From Arenimonas malthae CC-JY-1 (lineage in GTDB: Bacteria; Pseudomonadota; Gammaproteobacteria; Xanthomonadales; Xanthomonadaceae), in assembly GCF_000747075.1 (NCBI RefSeq), contig NZ_AVCH01000084.1:1-38709 (forward strand): DNA of 38,709 nt, given 5' to 3'. The position numbers were made by a program, and so were the translations under genes. The notes under the pieces are model-generated. The model had not been told where the DNA came from. It made no database searches and was given only the letters and a program-made list of their open reading frames with translations. Positions 36,010 through 38,709 of the stretch are shown piece after piece (the stretch's first letter is position 1; each line of letters opens with the position of its first letter).

Positions 36010-37302
36010 ATGGCAAGCGGCAACAAGCTCACGTGGTGGATCCTGGCCGGCCTGGTACTGGGCGTGGTCGCCGGCACCACCCTCAATTTCACGGTCGAGG
36101 ACACCGCGCCCTGGGTATCGGGCTTCGGCGTCGTCACCACCACCTTCCTGCGCCTGATCAAGATGATCATCGGCCCGCTGGTGTTCGCCACCCTGGCGGT
36201 GGGCATCGCCAAGATGGGCGACCTGGGCACGGTGGGGCGGGTGGGCATCAAGTCGCTGGCCTGGTTCATGGGCGCCTCGCTGGTGTCGCTGGGCCTGGGC
36301 CTGCTGCTGGTGAACCTGCTCCAGCCCGGCGTGAACCTCGGCATCGAGCTGCCCGACGTGGCCGCGCGCAGCGACATCGCCGTGACCGGCCTGAGCCTGG
36401 CGGAGTTCGTCACGCGCCTGGTGCCCACCAGCATCGCCGACGCGATGGCGCGCAACGAGATCCTGCAGATCGTGGTGTTCTCGGTGTTCTTCGGCGTGGC
36501 CGCCTCGGCGGTGGGCGAGAAGGGCAAGGTGCTGGTGGACGCGCTCGAGGGCCTGTCCTACGTGATGCTCAAGGTCACTATGTTCGTGATGTGGGCGGCG
36601 CCGTTCGCGGTGTTCGCCGCGGTCTCCGCCGCCATCGCCAAGAGCGGCCTCGGCGTGCTGGCGGTGTACGGCAAGTTCATGGGCCAGTTCTACCTGGGCA
36701 TCATCATCCTGTGGGGCGTGCTGTTCCTGGCGGCCTGGGCGCTGCTGGGCCGGCGCGCGGTGGGCCTGTTCCGCGCCGTGCGCGAACCGACCCTGCTGGC
36801 CTTCGCCACCGCCTCGTCCGAAGCGGCCTACCCGAAGACGCTGGCGCAGCTGGAGAAGTTCGGCTGCAGCAACCGCGTGGCGTCCTTCGTCCTGCCGCTG
36901 GGTTATTCCTTCAACCTCGACGGCTCGATGATGTACTGCACCTTCGCGGTGATGTTCATCGCCCAGGCCTACGGCATCGACCTGAGCCTGGGCCAGCAGC
37001 TGGCCATGCTGCTGGTGCTGATGGTCACCTCGAAGGGCATCGCCGGCGTGCCGCGCGCGTCGCTTGTGGTGATCGCGGCCACGCTGGTGCAGTTCAACCT
37101 GCCCGAGGCCGGCCTGCTGCTCCTGCTGGGCATCGACCATTTCCTGGACATGGCGCGCTCGGCCACCAATGTCATCGGCAACAGCGTCGCCACCGCCGCG
37201 GTGTCGAAGTGGGAAGGGCAGCTGCGGCCGGAGGGGGCGCCTGTGCCCGAGGACCTGGCGCATGCGACGGAGCCGGTGACTTCATCCGATCTCCATCGCT
37301 AG
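36010..37302 (+). CDS. Dicarboxylate/amino acid:cation symporter (DAACS family)
   Basis: A 430-residue membrane protein with eight membrane helices plus two re-entrant loops, as in GltP/DctA/GltPh transporters. The signatures are visible: the hairpin-loop serines in ATASSEAAYPKTL, the NMDGT-like element in YSFNLDGSMMYCTF, the GIAGVPRASL loop, and the DMARSATNVIGNSVATAAVSKWEG end. These are substrate- and Na+/H+-binding parts. Family members take up glutamate, aspartate or C4-dicarboxylates. The substrate here is not certain. The NLDGS and GIAGV forms deviate slightly from NMDGT and GIPG, as is common in some bacterial members. The end overlaps the convergent HNH gene by 21 bases. Confidence 0.92.
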   Translation: MASGNKLTWWILAGLVLGVVAGTTLNFTVEDTAPWVSGFGVVTTTFLRLIKMIIGPLVFATLAVGIAKMGDLGTVGRVGIKSLAWFMGASLVSLGLGLLLVNLLQPGVNLGIELPDVAARSDIAVTGLSLAEFVTRLVPTSIADAMARNEILQIVVFSVFFGVAASAVGEKGKVLVDALEGLSYVMLKVTMFVMWAAPFAVFAAVSAAIAKSGLGVLAVYGKFMGQFYLGIIILWGVLFLAAWALLGRRAVGLFRAVREPTLLAFATASSEAAYPKTLAQLEKFGCSNRVASFVLPLGYSFNLDGSMMYCTFAVMFIAQAYGIDLSLGQQLAMLLVLMVTSKGIAGVPRASLVVIAATLVQFNLPEAGLLLLLGIDHFLDMARSATNVIGNSVATAAVSKWEGQLRPEGAPVPEDLAHATEPVTSSDLHR

Positions 37303-37671
37303 GAGGGCGAGATGGGGGTAGTGCGCTTCCGCGTGGCAGTTGGCACAAAGCAGGTCGCACTTGAGGATTTCAGCTTCGATGGCCGCAGTGCCGCGATTGG
37401 ACAGCGCCCTCAGGTCTAGCTGGAAGGACTTCTTGCCGGGAACCCGGTGGTGCCAGTTGAGCGCGGCGAGGTTCCTCCGGTAGCCACACGCCGAGCAGCT
37501 TCCGCCAAATCTCGCCACCAGCTCGGTCTTGCGTTCAATGCCGCGCTTCATCTGGGAGAGGTAACTCTGATGGCGATGGTTGGTGTCGGCGTTCTTGCAT
37601 CGCCGCGAGCAGAAGACAGTCTGTCGGCCTGAGAGTTGCGTCAGGCAGGTCTTGCAGAGGACGGCATCCAT
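37282..37671 (-). CDS. Free-standing HNH endonuclease
   Basis: A 129-residue protein with an N-terminal four-cysteine zinc finger (C6, C9, C21, C25 in CKTCL...FCSRRC) and a C-terminal HNH nuclease core. That core has CSACG, then LNWHHRVPGKKSF with the catalytic His pair, and LLCANCHAEAH with the second CxxC and final His. This is the layout of small mobile HNH endonucleases of phages and bacteria. The first ATG at 37671 sits just before the zinc finger; a GTG ten codons upstream (37699-37701) is an alternative. Codon use appears less GC-biased than the host genes, which suggests transfer. It lies 74 bases from the intron-split tRNA-Ile gene, on the opposite strand, and overlaps the symporter gene end by 21 bases. 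A role in homing of the nearby intron is possible but not shown. Confidence 0.85.
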   Translation of the reverse strand: MDAVLCKTCLTQLSGRQTVFCSRRCKNADTNHRHQSYLSQMKRGIERKTELVARFGGSCSACGYRRNLAALNWHHRVPGKKSFQLDLRALSNRGTAAIEAEILKCDLLCANCHAEAHYPHLALLAMEIG

Positions 37672-37725
37672 GCCTGGACCGTAGCAGGGCAGGCGGAACA
37701 CTGGCGTAGTACAACGCCTCGGCCA

Positions 37726-37731
37726 TATGAT
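37726..37731 (+). promoter_or_regulatory. Possible -10 element of the tRNA-Ile gene
   Basis: TATGAT at 37726-37731 lies 14 bases before the tRNA 5' end. It matches five of six sigma-70 -10 positions. The expected -35 window holds only a weak TGGCGT (37702-37707). It also falls within the spacer that must hold the HNH gene promoter on the other strand. Confidence 0.4.
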
Positions 37732-37745
37732 GAGGTTGTCGCAAA

Positions 37746-38053
37746 GGGCCTATAGCTCAATGGTTAGAGCAGGGGACTCATCGAAAGGTGCCGCCGCTCC
37801 GTAAGGGGCGGACGGGAACGGGATGAATTCAGGGAAACCTCAGCGGTTCGGCCGGTGGTAACCCTGAGCCAAGCCGGCGGTACACCGCCGGAAGGTGCAG
37901 AGACTACCTGGGGGCTACAGTGCCCTTGATCACAGGCTCGAGCGTCCCGCACCCCACCCGCGCAAGCGGAGGGTGAAGAGATAGTCCGCGCCGGGGGGAA
38001 ATTCCCGGGATACGCGAATCCCTTGGTTCCAGGTTCGAGTCCTGGTGGGCCCA
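37746..38053 (+). tRNA. tRNA-Ile2 (anticodon CAT), split by a group I intron
   Basis: The exons 37746-37781 and 38017-38053 join into a 73-base tRNA. The acceptor GGGCCTA pairs with TGGGCCC. There is a D-arm with GCTC/GAGC, and an anticodon stem GGGGA/TCCCT with loop CTCATAA. The T-arm is CCAGG/CCTGG with loop TTCGAGT, and the discriminator base is A73. The anticodon is CAT (37779-37781). The sequence follows tRNA-Ile2, whose C34 is changed to lysidine by TilS so that it reads AUA; identity is taken from the GGGACTCATAATCCC core and similarity to E. coli tRNA-Ile2, rather than elongator or initiator Met. The terminal CCA is not encoded. The intron is inserted directly after T36. Without splicing the tRNA would be non-functional. 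Confidence 0.93.
37782..38016 (+). ncRNA. Self-splicing group I intron (IC3-like) in the tRNA-Ile anticodon loop
   Basis: This 235-base intron follows the anticodon and ends in the expected terminal G (38016). P1 pairs exon CAT plus C (37779-37782) with GGTG (37787-37790) around GAAA, with U.G at the splice site. P2 (37794-37800 with 37805-37811) carries a GTAA tetraloop. P3 is 37819-37823 with 37945-37949, P4 is 37829-37834 with 37862-37867, and P6 is 37874-37880 with 37885-37891. P7 is 37901-37906 (AGACTA) with 37982-37987 (TAGTCC). P9 (37991-37997 with 38002-38008) has a GAAA loop. The core GAAGGTGCAGAGACTA is almost the same as in the Azoarcus tRNA-Ile intron, as is the insertion site. 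A stretch of about 38 bases (37907-37944) between P7 and P3' is longer than in Azoarcus and looks like an extra P7.1-type stem. There is no open reading frame of note inside. Confidence 0.93.
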
Positions 38054-38132
38054 GATCTGTGCCGCAGCATTCCCGCAGCAATCCCGTCACGCGCGCTGCC
38101 TAGGCTTGTCGCTCTTCGCGAAGGAGAACGAC

Positions 38133-38709
<577 letters not shown>

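Noticed and set aside
37746-38053. tRNA-Met (elongator or initiator) as identity for the CAT tRNA
   Set aside because: The anticodon arm and D-arm match tRNA-Ile2, there are no initiator-type three G-C pairs next to the anticodon loop, and the insertion site equals that of the Azoarcus tRNA-Ile intron.

Overview
The window is a GC-rich chromosome segment with ordinary, dense bacterial gene packing. It looks like a gammaproteobacterium of the Xanthomonadaceae/Lysobacteraceae group. The reasons are the order topA / RDD protein / smg / dprA / LysM protein diverging from def-fmt-rsmB, the divided trkA-trkH operon, a full-length rpoD, a TonB-type lipoprotein start at the right edge, and secreted trypsin-like proteases carrying a C-terminal 'GAWY...GWGL' domain. 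The species assignment is inference; no 16S gene is present.

Layout. At the left edge is the N-terminal part of priA (minus strand). It is separated by a 440-base non-coding stretch with two perfect inverted DnaA boxes from a membrane-anchored, sigma-like/DUF3106 protein. Next come a DUF3667 membrane protein, a MATE exporter, SppA signal peptide peptidase with a strong bidirectional terminator, a small lipoprotein, a short-chain dehydrogenase, a DUF4124 protein and a secreted metal-dependent amidohydrolase. Positions 10.2-13.8 kb hold two tandem paralogous secreted proteases. The upstream one has an intact His/Asp/Ser triad; in the downstream one all three residues are replaced.

Positions 13.9-23.5 kb hold information-processing genes: topA with a Lys/Ala-rich tail, a GYF_2-RDD-pilin-like fusion, smg, dprA and a LysM protein on the minus strand, diverging from def-fmt-rsmB. 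Positions 23.5-27.7 kb hold cell-envelope glycosyltransferases: a WaaE-like family 2 enzyme and two tandem ArnT-like membrane enzymes. Then come the trkA-trkH potassium uptake operon, a converging operon of an LpxL-like acyltransferase and two bacterial PH-domain proteins, dtd, rpoD and a dicarboxylate/amino-acid:cation symporter.

The most notable locus is at 37.3-38.05 kb. The gene for tRNA-Ile2 (anticodon CAT) is interrupted directly after the anticodon by a 235-base group I intron. Its P1, P2, P3, P4, P6, P7 and P9 elements can be drawn from the sequence and resemble the Azoarcus tRNA-Ile intron. Seventy-four bases upstream, on the opposite strand, lies a free-standing HNH endonuclease gene. 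That arrangement suggests a possible two-part (collaborative) homing element. The window ends inside a lipoprotein gene with an Ala-Glu coiled region, probably a TonB-like energy transducer.
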